Both the position numbers and the translations under genes were made by a program. A stretch of 64,000 nt of DNA from Fusobacterium ulcerans ATCC 49185 (GTDB taxonomy: Bacteria; Fusobacteriota; Fusobacteriia; Fusobacteriales; Fusobacteriaceae), in assembly GCF_900683735.1 (NCBI RefSeq), contig NZ_LR215979.1, positions 868,001 to 932,000 on the forward strand, given 5' to 3'. Below the pieces are notes generated by a model. It was not told the DNA's origin. It was given only the letters and a program-made list of their open reading frames with translations, and searched no databases. Shown here in pieces: positions 52,901 through 61,786 of the stretch. The stretch's first letter is position 1, and each line of letters begins with the position of its first letter.

Positions 52901-53482
52901 TTAATAATCCATCATAAAACTTTTTAATTTTTTCTTTATTCTTTGAATACAGTTATCTACAGATTTGACATCTCTTCCAGTAATTTCAGCTATTTCAATA
53001 TATGTCATTTCTGCAATAAGATATTCAAAAATCTCATTTTCCATTGGACTCAAATGTGTTTTCAGATATTTATTTATATATTCCATCTTTTCTTTTCCAA
53101 GACATAGTTCTTCTGGGGAATGAAATATAAAAGACTGATGAGTGTATGTTATATTGGGCTCTGACTCATTTTCCGTTTGAATTGAAATAGCCATATTAAG
53201 TATTCTATTTTTTCGGGAATTAGAATTTTTCAAGGTGGTTATAAGATGTCGTTTGATACACAACAATGCAAAAGTTCTGAAAGAGGCAGTCTTATTTTCA
53301 TCATAGGCATTGATTGCCTTAAATAGTCCTATCATAGCCTCCTGCATGACATCTTCCTTGTCGCCCCCATAGAAAAAATACTTTTTAGTTCTGTAAAGTA
53401 TAATCCTTTTCAAACTTTGAAAGATTTCAATAAAAGCTTTGTCATCACCATTTTTGGCATCTTTAATTTTTTTGTAATCCAT
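52901..53482 (-). CDS. sigH: Sigma-70 family factor, SigH-like
   Basis: A 193-residue sigma factor. Region 2 has KYFFYGGDKEDVMQEAMIGLFKAINAYD and FRTFALLCIKRHLITTLK, the pattern of sigma-H of Firmicutes. Region 4 ends with MTYIEIAEITGRDVKSVDNCIQRIKKKL. ATG 53482 with CAGGAGG is preferred over upstream starts. It lies downstream of dnaB in the same orientation, about 500 bases away. The regulon is unknown; in Firmicutes sigma-H serves stationary phase or competence. Confidence 0.82.
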   Translation of the reverse strand: MDYKKIKDAKNGDDKAFIEIFQSLKRIILYRTKKYFFYGGDKEDVMQEAMIGLFKAINAYDENKTASFRTFALLCIKRHLITTLKNSNSRKNRILNMAISIQTENESEPNITYTHQSFIFHSPEELCLGKEKMEYINKYLKTHLSPMENEIFEYLIAEMTYIEIAEITGRDVKSVDNCIQRIKKKLKSFMMDY

Positions 53483-53731
53483 TTCTTTTCCTCCTGTGTT
53501 TAACTTATGTGGTAATGCTAAAAAGATTTTCAAAATTTGAGTATTGCTGTGCATATAAAAAAAACACATACTAAAACTTAATTAGTATATGTTTGGCTAT
53601 ACAGCGATTTTACTTTCTTCCTTTATAATTATTTGAATAAATAAAAGAAAATTAATATGTATTACAAAAATAGTTGAATGATAACGAAAAAATTCATTCA
53701 ATATAGAGGACTAAATTTTAGTTTTAAAGAA

Positions 53732-53830
53732 TTAAAAAAGCATTAAAAATTCACAAAAGTAAATACATAGCCCAACAAAAAATAATGATATTCCAAATAG
53801 GCAGAAGAAAAAGAATAAAAGAACTTTCAT
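53732..53830 (-). CDS. 32-residue membrane microprotein
   Basis: AGGGGAG five bases before an ATG leads into a 32-codon frame with one long hydrophobic helix (VLLFFFFCLFGISLFFVGLC). Size and design match regulatory single-helix microproteins. It sits alone in the 498-base gap between sigH and dnaB, which otherwise holds only an ACATACT/AGTATATGT inverted repeat near 53570. Expression is unproven. Confidence 0.35.
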   Translation of the reverse strand: MKVLLFFFFCLFGISLFFVGLCIYFCEFLMLF

Positions 53831-53980
53831 AAAAACTCCCCTGTTTTAATTGATATTTTACTAAGGTTATTCTAAAAAAAGTATTAAAAATCCTTTATTT
53901 TTTATAAAATAAAATTTATTTTTTTAAAAATCATAATAAGTTTATAAAAAATGATGTCAATTATCTAGAAAAGTTCAATA

Positions 53981-55282
53981 TTATACTTCAATGAATTTTG
54001 CCAACTCTGGAATAAATTTTAATTTCACAGTTCCAACTGGACCATTTCTTTGCTTTCCTATTATGATTTCAGTATCTCCATTTGTGATATCGTTTTTTTC
54101 ATTGTAATATCCATCTCTATATAAAAATGCTACAATGTCTGCATCCTGCTCAATAGCCCCAGAATCTCTTAAATCAGAAAGCATAGGTCTTCTATCAGCT
54201 CTCTGCTCCACAGCACGGGATAATTGAGATAAGGCTATCACAGGGACATCAAGTTCTCTGGCTAAACCTTTTAGTGATCGAGATATCTCAGATATTTCCT
54301 GCTGCCTATTTTCAATTCTAAGATTACTCCCCTTTATTAATTGAAGGTAATCAACAATAATCATATCTAATTTTCCTGCTGCTTTCATCCTTCTAGCAGC
54401 TGCCCTCATCTCCATCACAGTAATATTTGGAATATCAGCTATATTAATATGAAAATTTCCAAGAAAATTACTAGCATTTCCTAGCTTTTTCCAATCATCA
54501 TCCTTTAAAAAGCCATTTTTGATTTTCTGGATACCTATCCCTGATTTTATAGACAGTAATCTTTGAAGTATTTGAGAACTGGACATTTCCAAACTGAAAA
54601 TCAATATAGATTTTCCAGCGTTAGCAGCATTAAAAGCTGTATTCAATGCAAAGGCTGTTTTTCCCATAGATGGTCTGGCAGCAATAATTATAAGGTCAGA
54701 AGGATTGAAACCGCTGATCATTTTATCCAGAGAGGGATATCCAGAAGTAATGCCACTGTATAGGTCAGCGTTTCTGTATATTTCCTCTAGTCTTTGATAC
54801 TCTTCCCCCAATAATTCTTTTATTGACAGAACATCTTTGGTTTTATTTTTTTTAGATATGTCAAATACAAGAGCTTCAGCTTTATCTATTATCTCATCAG
54901 GAACGATCATATCATCTGAAGTCATCTCAATTATTTTGGTAGCAGTATTCTGCAGACCTCTCAATTTTGATTTATTCTTCACTATGTGGGCATATTCAGT
55001 TATATTGGCAGCTGTAGGTATAGATTCAATTACATCATAGAAAGTATCCTCTTTAATGCTCTTGTCCTCTTCTAAGACAATAATAGGGTCTATTGGCTTA
55101 TTGTTATTGTGAAGCTGAAGTACAGAAGAATATATTTTTTTCAATTCTGCATTAAAAAAATCTTCTGGTAAAAGAATTGAGGTTATTTCTTCTACTACAT
55201 TCTGCTTTAAAAAGATGCCCCCTATTACAGATTTTTCAGCTTCTGCATTGTATGGGATTTTTCTTACATTTTCAAAATTCAT
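53981..55282 (-). CDS. dnaB: Replicative DNA helicase
   Basis: A 433-residue DnaB-family hexameric helicase. The N-terminal domain (PYNAEAEKSVIGGIFL, then TAANITEYAHIVK) is followed by the RecA-like motor with Walker A AARPSMGKTAF, Walker B DMIIVDYLQLI, and the DLRDSGAIEQDADIVAFLYR and GKQRNGPVGTVKL motifs. It lies 68 bases downstream of a RepA_N-type initiator gene, not rplI as is common for chromosomal dnaB. It may therefore be the helicase of an integrated replicon; whether the genome has another dnaB cannot be seen here. Confidence 0.93.
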   Translation of the reverse strand: MNFENVRKIPYNAEAEKSVIGGIFLKQNVVEEITSILLPEDFFNAELKKIYSSVLQLHNNNKPIDPIIVLEEDKSIKEDTFYDVIESIPTAANITEYAHIVKNKSKLRGLQNTATKIIEMTSDDMIVPDEIIDKAEALVFDISKKNKTKDVLSIKELLGEEYQRLEEIYRNADLYSGITSGYPSLDKMISGFNPSDLIIIAARPSMGKTAFALNTAFNAANAGKSILIFSLEMSSSQILQRLLSIKSGIGIQKIKNGFLKDDDWKKLGNASNFLGNFHINIADIPNITVMEMRAAARRMKAAGKLDMIIVDYLQLIKGSNLRIENRQQEISEISRSLKGLARELDVPVIALSQLSRAVEQRADRRPMLSDLRDSGAIEQDADIVAFLYRDGYYNEKNDITNGDTEIIIGKQRNGPVGTVKLKFIPELAKFIEV

Positions 55283-55350
55283 TTTATCTCCTTGGTTTAT
55301 ATTTATTTTATAGTTTTTTTTATTTTAAAATATTTGAAATTTAGTATAAG

Positions 55351-56508
55351 TTACTGTCCAGCTATGCTCAAGAAACTGAAATATTGATTTTCAGATGAGA
55401 GAGCAGCAGGAGTTTCTTTTTCTAAATCTTGAAACTTTTGAATATATATTTTCTGAAGCTCATTATCATAGCCAGTTATGGAATTAACAAAGCATTCTAG
55501 TGCAAAAGAAAAATTGTCACAAGCTTTGAACATAATTATATATCTTTCAAAATTATTTTTTATGATTTCTTCCTCATCTGGTTCATCAGGGATATTTTCT
55601 ATCTCTGCAAACTCCCATTCCTTTTTCAGACCTTTGTAAAATACAGCATTGAAATCTTTTATTTTACCAGCAGAGAATGCTTTTTCAGTAAGTGAATAAA
55701 TTTTATCAACTTGATTTTCACTAATATCAGGAATAAATTTGCTAACATTGGTGATAGTAATATTTTTTAGTAAAGGGTATTTTTCTTGTTTTAGAAAGTC
55801 ATAACTACTACTAATATTTTTTTCTTTTTTAGTAGTTTTTCTTTTCTTGATAAAGATAGTCTTAATAGACTCGAAACTTTCGATGGGTTTCGACTCGACA
55901 ATTTCCTTTTTTATTTCAGAGTTTTTTAAAAGCCCAGCTGTAGTTTTTTCTAAAGAAATATTTGAAGTTTCTTTTTTATTTTCAGCAAATGTGAGAATAC
56001 TGTTTTCTTCTGCAATGAGGTTTTCTATATCTTCATCCATATCCACATCATTTTTCCAGCATTCTGGATTAACATTATCTTTTTTTGATAAAGATTTTTT
56101 TATAGTACATAAAAATATGACATCAGCTTTTCCATACCCCTTTTTAACTATTTTGATAAGTTCATTGGCTTCAAGTTCTTTTTTACAGCTGACAATAGTA
56201 TCTACACTCTTATTTAAAAGTTTTGATAATTTTTCTACTGAAAATCTGATATAGATATTCTGGTTTTTATCATACCAGCCATTTTCTACTGATTGAGGAA
56301 GCAGGTCACACAATATACTGTAGAGAATTTTAGAAGTATCACTGAGCTTTTCTTTTATAACTGTCACTTCTACGATTTTAGTTTCCCCTTTAACTACTAT
56401 ATTTTTCTCTTTTTTTATTTCTTTTTGATAGCAACTGTTGTTAAAAAGTTTCTTTTCTATTCTAAAGAATGAATTTTTATTGATGTCTGTTATTTTTATG
56501 AATGTCAT
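55351..56508 (-). CDS. repA: Replication initiator protein A (RepA_N-type)
   Basis: A 385-residue protein. The N-terminal RepA_N winged-helix domain is recognisable: NSFFRIEKKLFNNSCYQ, LSDTSKILYSILCDLLPQS, NIYIRFSVEKLSKLLNKS, KKELEANELIKI. A long charged linker and a C-terminal DnaD-like helical region follow. Such proteins start theta replication of low-copy plasmids and related elements by binding repeats near their gene. Two iteron arrays lie just upstream. It is co-directional with dnaB. The start is supported by AAGGGAGAG. Confidence 0.8.
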   Translation of the reverse strand: MTFIKITDINKNSFFRIEKKLFNNSCYQKEIKKEKNIVVKGETKIVEVTVIKEKLSDTSKILYSILCDLLPQSVENGWYDKNQNIYIRFSVEKLSKLLNKSVDTIVSCKKELEANELIKIVKKGYGKADVIFLCTIKKSLSKKDNVNPECWKNDVDMDEDIENLIAEENSILTFAENKKETSNISLEKTTAGLLKNSEIKKEIVESKPIESFESIKTIFIKKRKTTKKEKNISSSYDFLKQEKYPLLKNITITNVSKFIPDISENQVDKIYSLTEKAFSAGKIKDFNAVFYKGLKKEWEFAEIENIPDEPDEEEIIKNNFERYIIMFKACDNFSFALECFVNSITGYDNELQKIYIQKFQDLEKETPAALSSENQYFSFLSIAGQ

Positions 56509-56570
56509 TTTTACTCTCCCTTATATAAAGTATTCAATAAATATTGTAGTCTGAAATATATTTTTTTGAC

Positions 56571-56720
56571 AGTGATGAATTGTGACGAATTGTGATGATT
56601 TGTGAAAAGGAAAATTATTTTCTTCTTTACAATGTAAAAATCTTTAATATATATTGTAAAGTAAAATACATTTTTTTAACAGTGCACTGGTGTGTATGAA
56701 TGTGCAAGTTTGTGCAATAG
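56571..56720. repeat. Two iteron arrays upstream of repA, candidate origin or operator
   Basis: Array 1 (56571-56610) has four 10-base units of the type TGTGAYGAAT. Array 2 (56681-56720) has four units of the type TGTGCAAGTT. The arrays begin exactly 110 bases apart and share preceding sequence (ATATTGTA..., then T7-[GA]ACAGTG), so the block is a diverged direct duplication. Ten-base phasing puts each unit on the same helix face. Binding by RepA for initiation or autoregulation is inferred. Confidence 0.65.
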
Positions 56721-56883
56721 AAAATAAAAATGAAGAAAAAAATAGGAATTTATTTTAAATTTTGGAAATTATGTAGAGAGAAATAACTATAGCTTTTATA
56801 TTGTAAAATGGAAAGATATAATATATACTGTATTTAAAAAGAAATGGAGGGAGTATATAAAGAATTATTGTAGAATAAAAGAT

Positions 56884-57018
56884 ATGAAAGATGTTCAATT
56901 ATTTATAACTACACATTCTAAAGAGTTTTTAAGTGAATTTTATAATGCTCTGAATAAAAATGAAGAAGAGAGTGTAAGCTTATATAGATTTGAAAAAGTA
57001 AAAACTGAACTGAAATAA
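56884..57018 (+). pseudogene. Remnant of an AAA-ATPase (OLD/AAA_15-like)
   Basis: Forty-four codons read VQLFITTHSKEFLSEFY, the characteristic switch strand of ABC-type ATPases such as OLD-family proteins, then LYRFEKVK. Nothing else of the gene is open. The surrounding sequence to 57300 has scattered protein-like but broken frames. Confidence 0.55.
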
Positions 57019-57321
57019 AGATTCTATTCTAAAGCAGAAGCTATAGAATAGAGATGGGATATAAGATAATACGGGTAGAATAGTTTTTGCAAATGAAGGA
57101 ATAACAGAGGTTAATCTTATATTGAAAATATTAGAATTAAAAGATAGTTTTATATTTGTTAATTTAGAGTAGAAGAAAAAATCTAACAGTAAAGGTTCAT
57201 TTTATATTCTAATTCATGATATATTTGGTATGATAAATTGTGAAAGTGGAAAAGTATTTGTTAAGAAATAAGGTGTTTTCATTTATTGATCTTCTTGATT
57301 TAGTAAGAGGATAAACAGAGT

Positions 57322-57358
57322 TAAGCTATGGATAAATCAATTATCTGTAGCTTTTTTA
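57322..57358 (+). terminator. Hairpin terminator downstream of the ATPase remnant
   Basis: AAGCTA-GATAA pairs with TTATC-TAGCTT, followed by T6. Confidence 0.6.
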
Positions 57359-57372
57359 ATTGTTCCAAAAAA

Positions 57373-57421
57373 TAAAAAAGCCTAGTCATTTCTTGGTCGC
57401 ACACTAGGCAGGCGACATTCT
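57373..57421 (-). ncRNA. Candidate 50-nt small RNA with its own promoter and terminator
   Basis: On the minus strand a consensus promoter is followed at once by a short transcript whose end is a hairpin GCCTAGT/ACTAGGC with T6. The 5' GTCGC can alternatively pair with GCGAC in the terminator loop, giving two exclusive folds. It reads towards repA, about 870 bases downstream. No open frame. It may be an attenuated leader or a small regulatory RNA. Confidence 0.55.
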
Positions 57422-57427
57422 GATAAT

Positions 57428-57456
57428 TTTATATCATATTTTATTTTCTCTGTCAA
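57428..57456 (-). promoter_or_regulatory. Strong consensus promoter of the 50-nt RNA
   Basis: TTGACA (57451-57456), exactly 17 bases, TATAAA (57428-57433) on the minus strand. It is the best promoter in the gene-free 56509-57670 stretch. Confidence 0.7.
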
Positions 57457-57670
57457 TACTATTTTTTAATTTTTTTTAAAATTTTTATGAAGCAAATACT
57501 TTGATTTTAACAAACTATGAGATGAATAATTTTATATATTTATCTGTAATGAAAGATTTATTTGATAAATATTTATATGTTCTATTTATAGAATTATTTT
57601 CCTTATAATTATAAAGTATTTCTGCCATAAATTCATATATATTGATATGAGTAAATTTTAAAATAGTTAT

Positions 57671-58603
57671 TTATATTATTTCCTTGGCAGTATTTTCATC
57701 TATTACCAGATGAGTTATAACTCCTGTTTTTAAAGCGCCTATTACAGCATCTCTGCTCGTCTTGGAAGAACATATACCTATTACATTACCCACTCTTCTC
57801 AAATCATTTAAAGGAATTTCTATAGAGAAATCATTCTCCCCAGTGATAAATTTTCCATCTATATCATAGTAGTATGAAAGAATGTTACCAATAGCTTTTC
57901 CTTTTTGAAGATTATCTCCAAATCTTGAAGCAGTAGCAAGGTCAGGCACTGATGGATGGTTTCCTATGCTTAGGATGACAACATCCAGTTTCTCCCAGAG
58001 CCTTTTTATATCTTTGTAATTCTCAATATTGATAAACAGATTTTTTTCCTGCTCAGTAGCTAGAAATGCAGGTGCAAATAGATAATATGGTTTAAGGAAA
58101 GTCATCTGTGAAAATATTCTTACCAGCTCATTTGAATGAAAATCTCTGGTAGGCATGGAAATATTACCAACTAAAGGACATACATAGCCTTCAAGTTCCA
58201 TCTTTTTTTCTGAAACTTCAAGTTTCTGAACCAGATCACCAATATTTTTCCCCCATCCAAGACCAAATTTCCTATACTTTTTAAGATTATTATTCATATA
58301 TGATATTACATTATTCAATATTACCTGATCAGTAAGGTAATCTGTATCAGCTTGAGGAATAACCATTCCCCCCTGAATGCTGTATTTTTTCTTAATCTCT
58401 TCCATAAGAAACTCGTTACTTACAAATGGAGAATGTATCTGGATAGTAACTATCCCAGCTTCCTTTGCATCAGCAAGCATCTTGCTCACAAGAGGACGAG
58501 ATACACCTAATCTTTTAGCAATCTCATTTTGAGTAAGGTCTTCTTCATAATACATTTTAGCTATTTCCACCATTTTCTGAGTTTTTACATTATCATCTAA
58601 CAT
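57671..58603 (-). CDS. SorC-family transcriptional regulator
   Basis: A 310-residue regulator. The N-terminal helix-turn-helix is LTQNEIAKRLGVSRPLVSKMLADAKEAGIV. The C-terminal sugar-binding domain has FGLGWGKNIGDLVQKL, VVILSIGNHPSV, VGNVIGICSSKTSRDAVIGALKTGVITHLVIDENTA. Family members sense phosphorylated sugars. It is 23 bases downstream of the binding-protein gene and so in the same operon, probably controlling it. Confidence 0.85.
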   Translation of the reverse strand: MLDDNVKTQKMVEIAKMYYEEDLTQNEIAKRLGVSRPLVSKMLADAKEAGIVTIQIHSPFVSNEFLMEEIKKKYSIQGGMVIPQADTDYLTDQVILNNVISYMNNNLKKYRKFGLGWGKNIGDLVQKLEVSEKKMELEGYVCPLVGNISMPTRDFHSNELVRIFSQMTFLKPYYLFAPAFLATEQEKNLFINIENYKDIKRLWEKLDVVILSIGNHPSVPDLATASRFGDNLQKGKAIGNILSYYYDIDGKFITGENDFSIEIPLNDLRRVGNVIGICSSKTSRDAVIGALKTGVITHLVIDENTAKEII

Positions 58604-58626
58604 CTGTTTCCTCCAATTTGTGCAGA

Positions 58627-60150
58627 TTAGTCTTCAATATAGACAGTGCTGAAGTCATGAAGAGTAACTGGATGGATACTTAATCCTTTTATATTTTTTT
58701 GAGCACCAACAGCTAATATTCTGTTGTAAAGCATGATATCAGGGGCATCATCCACTATTAATAATTGAATTTCTTCATAAAGTTTTTTTCTTTCTTCAGG
58801 ATCAGTAGTCATTTTAGCTTTATCTAAAAGTTCATCAACTTTTGGATTTTCATAGAAATCTCTGTTGCCAGCCCCACCTTTTGCAGATGAATGATACATT
58901 GCATAAAGTCCATAGTCAGCATCTCCAGTTACTACTCCCCATGATCCTAGGAAAAGGTCGTGTCTTCCTTTTTCTGTGGCATCCCAGTAAGCACTGACTT
59001 CTACTACATCTATTCTTAAATCAATGCCGATTTCTTTTAAATAGGCTTGAAGTATTTCAGCAGTTTGAGTATTAGCTTCTCCTCCAAACACTAAAATACT
59101 TGTTTTAAATCCATTTTCATATCCAGCTTCTTTCATCAATTCACGAGCTTTTTCCACATTGTATTCATAGTTTTTAGTTTTATCAGTAAACCCAAAAACT
59201 CCTGGAGCTATAGGAGAAGTAGCTATTTTACCACTTCCATTAAGAATTACATCAACAATAGCTTGTTTATCTACAGCATAGTTTATGGCTTTTCTTACTC
59301 TTACATCATTCAATGGAGTTTTTTGAGTATTCATTCCAACATATGAATAAGAGATTGAAGGCTTAGTTATAAGTTGTAATTTAGGATTGTTTTTTATAGT
59401 ATTCTCATCTACAGAGCTTACAGCAATTGAGATGTCTATTTCTCCAGTTTCTAATCCAATAGTTCTGTTAGAAGCTTCTACAATATTTTTAAATACTATA
59501 TATTTAAGTCCATTTTTTTTATCAAAATAATCTTCATTTTTTTCAAGAGTCAGACTATCACCAGGTATCCATTCTTTAAATTTATAGCTTCCAGTACCAA
59601 CAGGATGATCTTTAAAACTTTGCTCATCTTCAGTAATAAGTTTTTTACTTACAATTCCTAGTGCAGGATGAGAAAGATGTGCAAGTAAAGGTCCAAATGG
59701 TGTCTTAGTAACAATATTTACAGTATAATCATCAACAACTTCTACTTTTTCGATAGGAGGAAGAACAAAAGCTATTCTAGGTGAATTAGCCATTCTATCA
59801 AATGAAAACTTTACATCTTCAGCAGTAAAGTCATAGCCATTATGGAATTTTACTCCTTTTCTTAATTTAAACTGCATAGTTTTATCATCTATTTGTTTCC
59901 AAGATTCTGCTAATCCAGGCAGAATATTCATATCTCCATCTGATTCCACCAGCCTTGAATAAATAAGTTTGTTGGCTCTTAATGAAAAACCATCATTTCC
60001 TTGGTGAACATCTAATGATTTAGGTTCTCCATCTTGAGCTACTATAAGCTTTTCTTTCACAGCTTTTGCTGAAGTTTCTGCTTTATCATCTGAACATGCA
60101 GAAAAAAGTATTGTACAACTTAATAAAATCATAAATAATTTTTTAAACAT
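58627..60150 (-). CDS. ABC transporter substrate-binding lipoprotein, peptide/nickel family
   Basis: A 507-residue family-5 extracellular solute-binding protein. The lipobox LFSAC makes it a lipoprotein. Signatures include IVAQDGEPKSLDVHQ, LRKGVKFHNGYDFTAEDVKFSFDR, VRKAINYAVDKQAIVDVIL and LFLGSWGVVTGDADYGLYAMYHS. The ligand could be oligopeptides, nickel chelates or glycosides. No permease or ATPase is adjacent, so it must work with subunits encoded elsewhere. AAAGGAGAG precedes the ATG. The gap 60151-60485 upstream shows nothing specific. Confidence 0.88.
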   Translation of the reverse strand: MFKKLFMILLSCTILFSACSDDKAETSAKAVKEKLIVAQDGEPKSLDVHQGNDGFSLRANKLIYSRLVESDGDMNILPGLAESWKQIDDKTMQFKLRKGVKFHNGYDFTAEDVKFSFDRMANSPRIAFVLPPIEKVEVVDDYTVNIVTKTPFGPLLAHLSHPALGIVSKKLITEDEQSFKDHPVGTGSYKFKEWIPGDSLTLEKNEDYFDKKNGLKYIVFKNIVEASNRTIGLETGEIDISIAVSSVDENTIKNNPKLQLITKPSISYSYVGMNTQKTPLNDVRVRKAINYAVDKQAIVDVILNGSGKIATSPIAPGVFGFTDKTKNYEYNVEKARELMKEAGYENGFKTSILVFGGEANTQTAEILQAYLKEIGIDLRIDVVEVSAYWDATEKGRHDLFLGSWGVVTGDADYGLYAMYHSSAKGGAGNRDFYENPKVDELLDKAKMTTDPEERKKLYEEIQLLIVDDAPDIMLYNRILAVGAQKNIKGLSIHPVTLHDFSTVYIED

Positions 60151-60485
60151 AAATAAATCTCTCCTTTTTCATTTTCATTATTATATTATAAAGGCAATCA
60201 TAAAAAAAAACAACTGTTAAATGCAATAGAGCAATTCCATCTACCTCCCTTTAAAAAAGAAATTTTGTATATTTAAATCATATACTGGAGAAAATATGGA
60301 ATTCATTTTTTTTTAAATAAAAATATAGTTGAAATTATTTATTGGATTTTATATACTGAAAGTGAGTGACTGAAATTTTATAGCAAAAAATAAAAATAGT
60401 ATATAAGAATTTGGAGTGGAAGTTGCAAAAGAATAGATTTAAAAATATTTTATATAGTTATAAATGAATTATCAAGGAGGAAAAT

Positions 60486-60863
60486 ATGAAAATACTAATA
60501 ATAGTTTTTATTAGTTTAATAACAATAAGCTGTACTAATACAAACAATAATACTTCTCAATCAAATAGCAATTTAGTGTACGAATCAATAATAGCAACAC
60601 TTTTATATAATAATAATATTGAATATCCGGTTGCTAAAGTAAATACTAAGACAAAGTCTAAATCACATGAGACTATTAATACGGTATCAAACACACAAAT
60701 AAACAGTCAAAGTATTTCTGATGTAAGTACTCAAAGTCTTTCTAATGGTGGAAATAGGAGAACAGAAACGAATACAAATACAGTCAATACAAAAACTGAA
60801 AGTATAACTAAAAGTAAAATTTCAGAAAAGAGTTCAAGTGTATCTACAAGTTTTGGTTTTTAA
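60486..60863 (+). CDS. Low-complexity Ser/Thr/Asn-rich lipoprotein
   Basis: A 125-residue lipoprotein (lipobox ITISC) whose mature part is rich in N, S, T, K and Q, with repeated NTKT/SxS motifs and no folded domain apparent. AAGGAGG before the ATG is excellent. Composition suggests an extended surface linker or stalk. Function unknown; it precedes the hydrolase by 37 bases. Confidence 0.6.
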   Translation: MKILIIVFISLITISCTNTNNNTSQSNSNLVYESIIATLLYNNNIEYPVAKVNTKTKSKSHETINTVSNTQINSQSISDVSTQSLSNGGNRRTETNTNTVNTKTESITKSKISEKSSSVSTSFGF

Positions 60864-60900
60864 TTAAAATAAAAAATAACTATAATTAAAGGAGAAAAAA

Positions 60901-61674
60901 ATGAAATTTTCTTATATTGATGAAGGAAAAGGGGAAACTCTTGTATTTATTCATTCTTATCTTTGGGATAAAGAAATGTGGAGGCCTCAGATTGAAGAAC
61001 TAAAAAAGGATTTCAGATGTATTGCGATTGATCTTCCAAATCATGGAGAATCTAGAAATATCGTTGGAAATTCTTCATTGGATAAAATAGGAAAGGATAT
61101 TTCTGAATTTTTAAAGGAACTAAAAATTGAAAAATATTCATATATAGGGCTTTCAGTAGGAGGAATGTTAGCACCTTATATTTATAATCTTGATAAAGAT
61201 AAGATAAATAAAATTATAATTATGGATTCATATGTTGGTGAAGAATCGCTTGAAACAAAAGAAGTATATTTTTCTATGCTGGATGCAATAGAAAAAGCTA
61301 AATACATTCCTGATGTACTTATAGAAAAGATTGCTCCTATGTTTTTTAGCCCTTCAATAGATAAATCAGGAGTATTATATAAAACTTTTGTTGAAAAATT
61401 AAGGGGAATACAGGAAGAAAAAATTGAGGGAATAGTAAAATTAGGGAGAGTAATTTTTGGAAGAGAAAATGCTTTGAATCTCTTAAGTGAAATAGATAAA
61501 CCAACATATTTTTTAGTTGGTGAATATGATATTCCAAGACCATACAATGAATCTGTAGAAATGGCAACTTACATAAAAGATTGTAAAGTTATGAAAATAA
61601 AAAATGCAGGACATATTTCTAATTTAGAAAATATTGAAGAAACAAATAAAATATTAGCAAACATCTTAAAATAA
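60901..61674 (+). CDS. Alpha/beta hydrolase
   Basis: A 257-residue alpha/beta hydrolase fold enzyme. The oxyanion segment is FIHSYLWDKEMWRPQ, the nucleophile elbow is GLSVGGM, an aspartate follows in YFLVGEYDIPRP, and the catalytic histidine is in KNAGHISNLEN. No signal peptide. It could be an esterase or lactonase; the substrate is unknown. AAAGGAG precedes the ATG. Confidence 0.88.
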   Translation: MKFSYIDEGKGETLVFIHSYLWDKEMWRPQIEELKKDFRCIAIDLPNHGESRNIVGNSSLDKIGKDISEFLKELKIEKYSYIGLSVGGMLAPYIYNLDKDKINKIIIMDSYVGEESLETKEVYFSMLDAIEKAKYIPDVLIEKIAPMFFSPSIDKSGVLYKTFVEKLRGIQEEKIEGIVKLGRVIFGRENALNLLSEIDKPTYFLVGEYDIPRPYNESVEMATYIKDCKVMKIKNAGHISNLENIEETNKILANILK

Positions 61675-61786
61675 AAATAATATGTAGATTTAATATAGTA
61701 CTAAATACTGAAAGAAGTTATTAAAAAAATGTATTAATATGATAAAATAGTAAAAACTAACAACTTATAACTAAGGAGGGTATACA

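Noticed and set aside
56571-56720. Repeats considered as a CRISPR array
   Set aside because: Units are 10 bases, contiguous and phased, with no spacers and no cas genes; iterons fit better.
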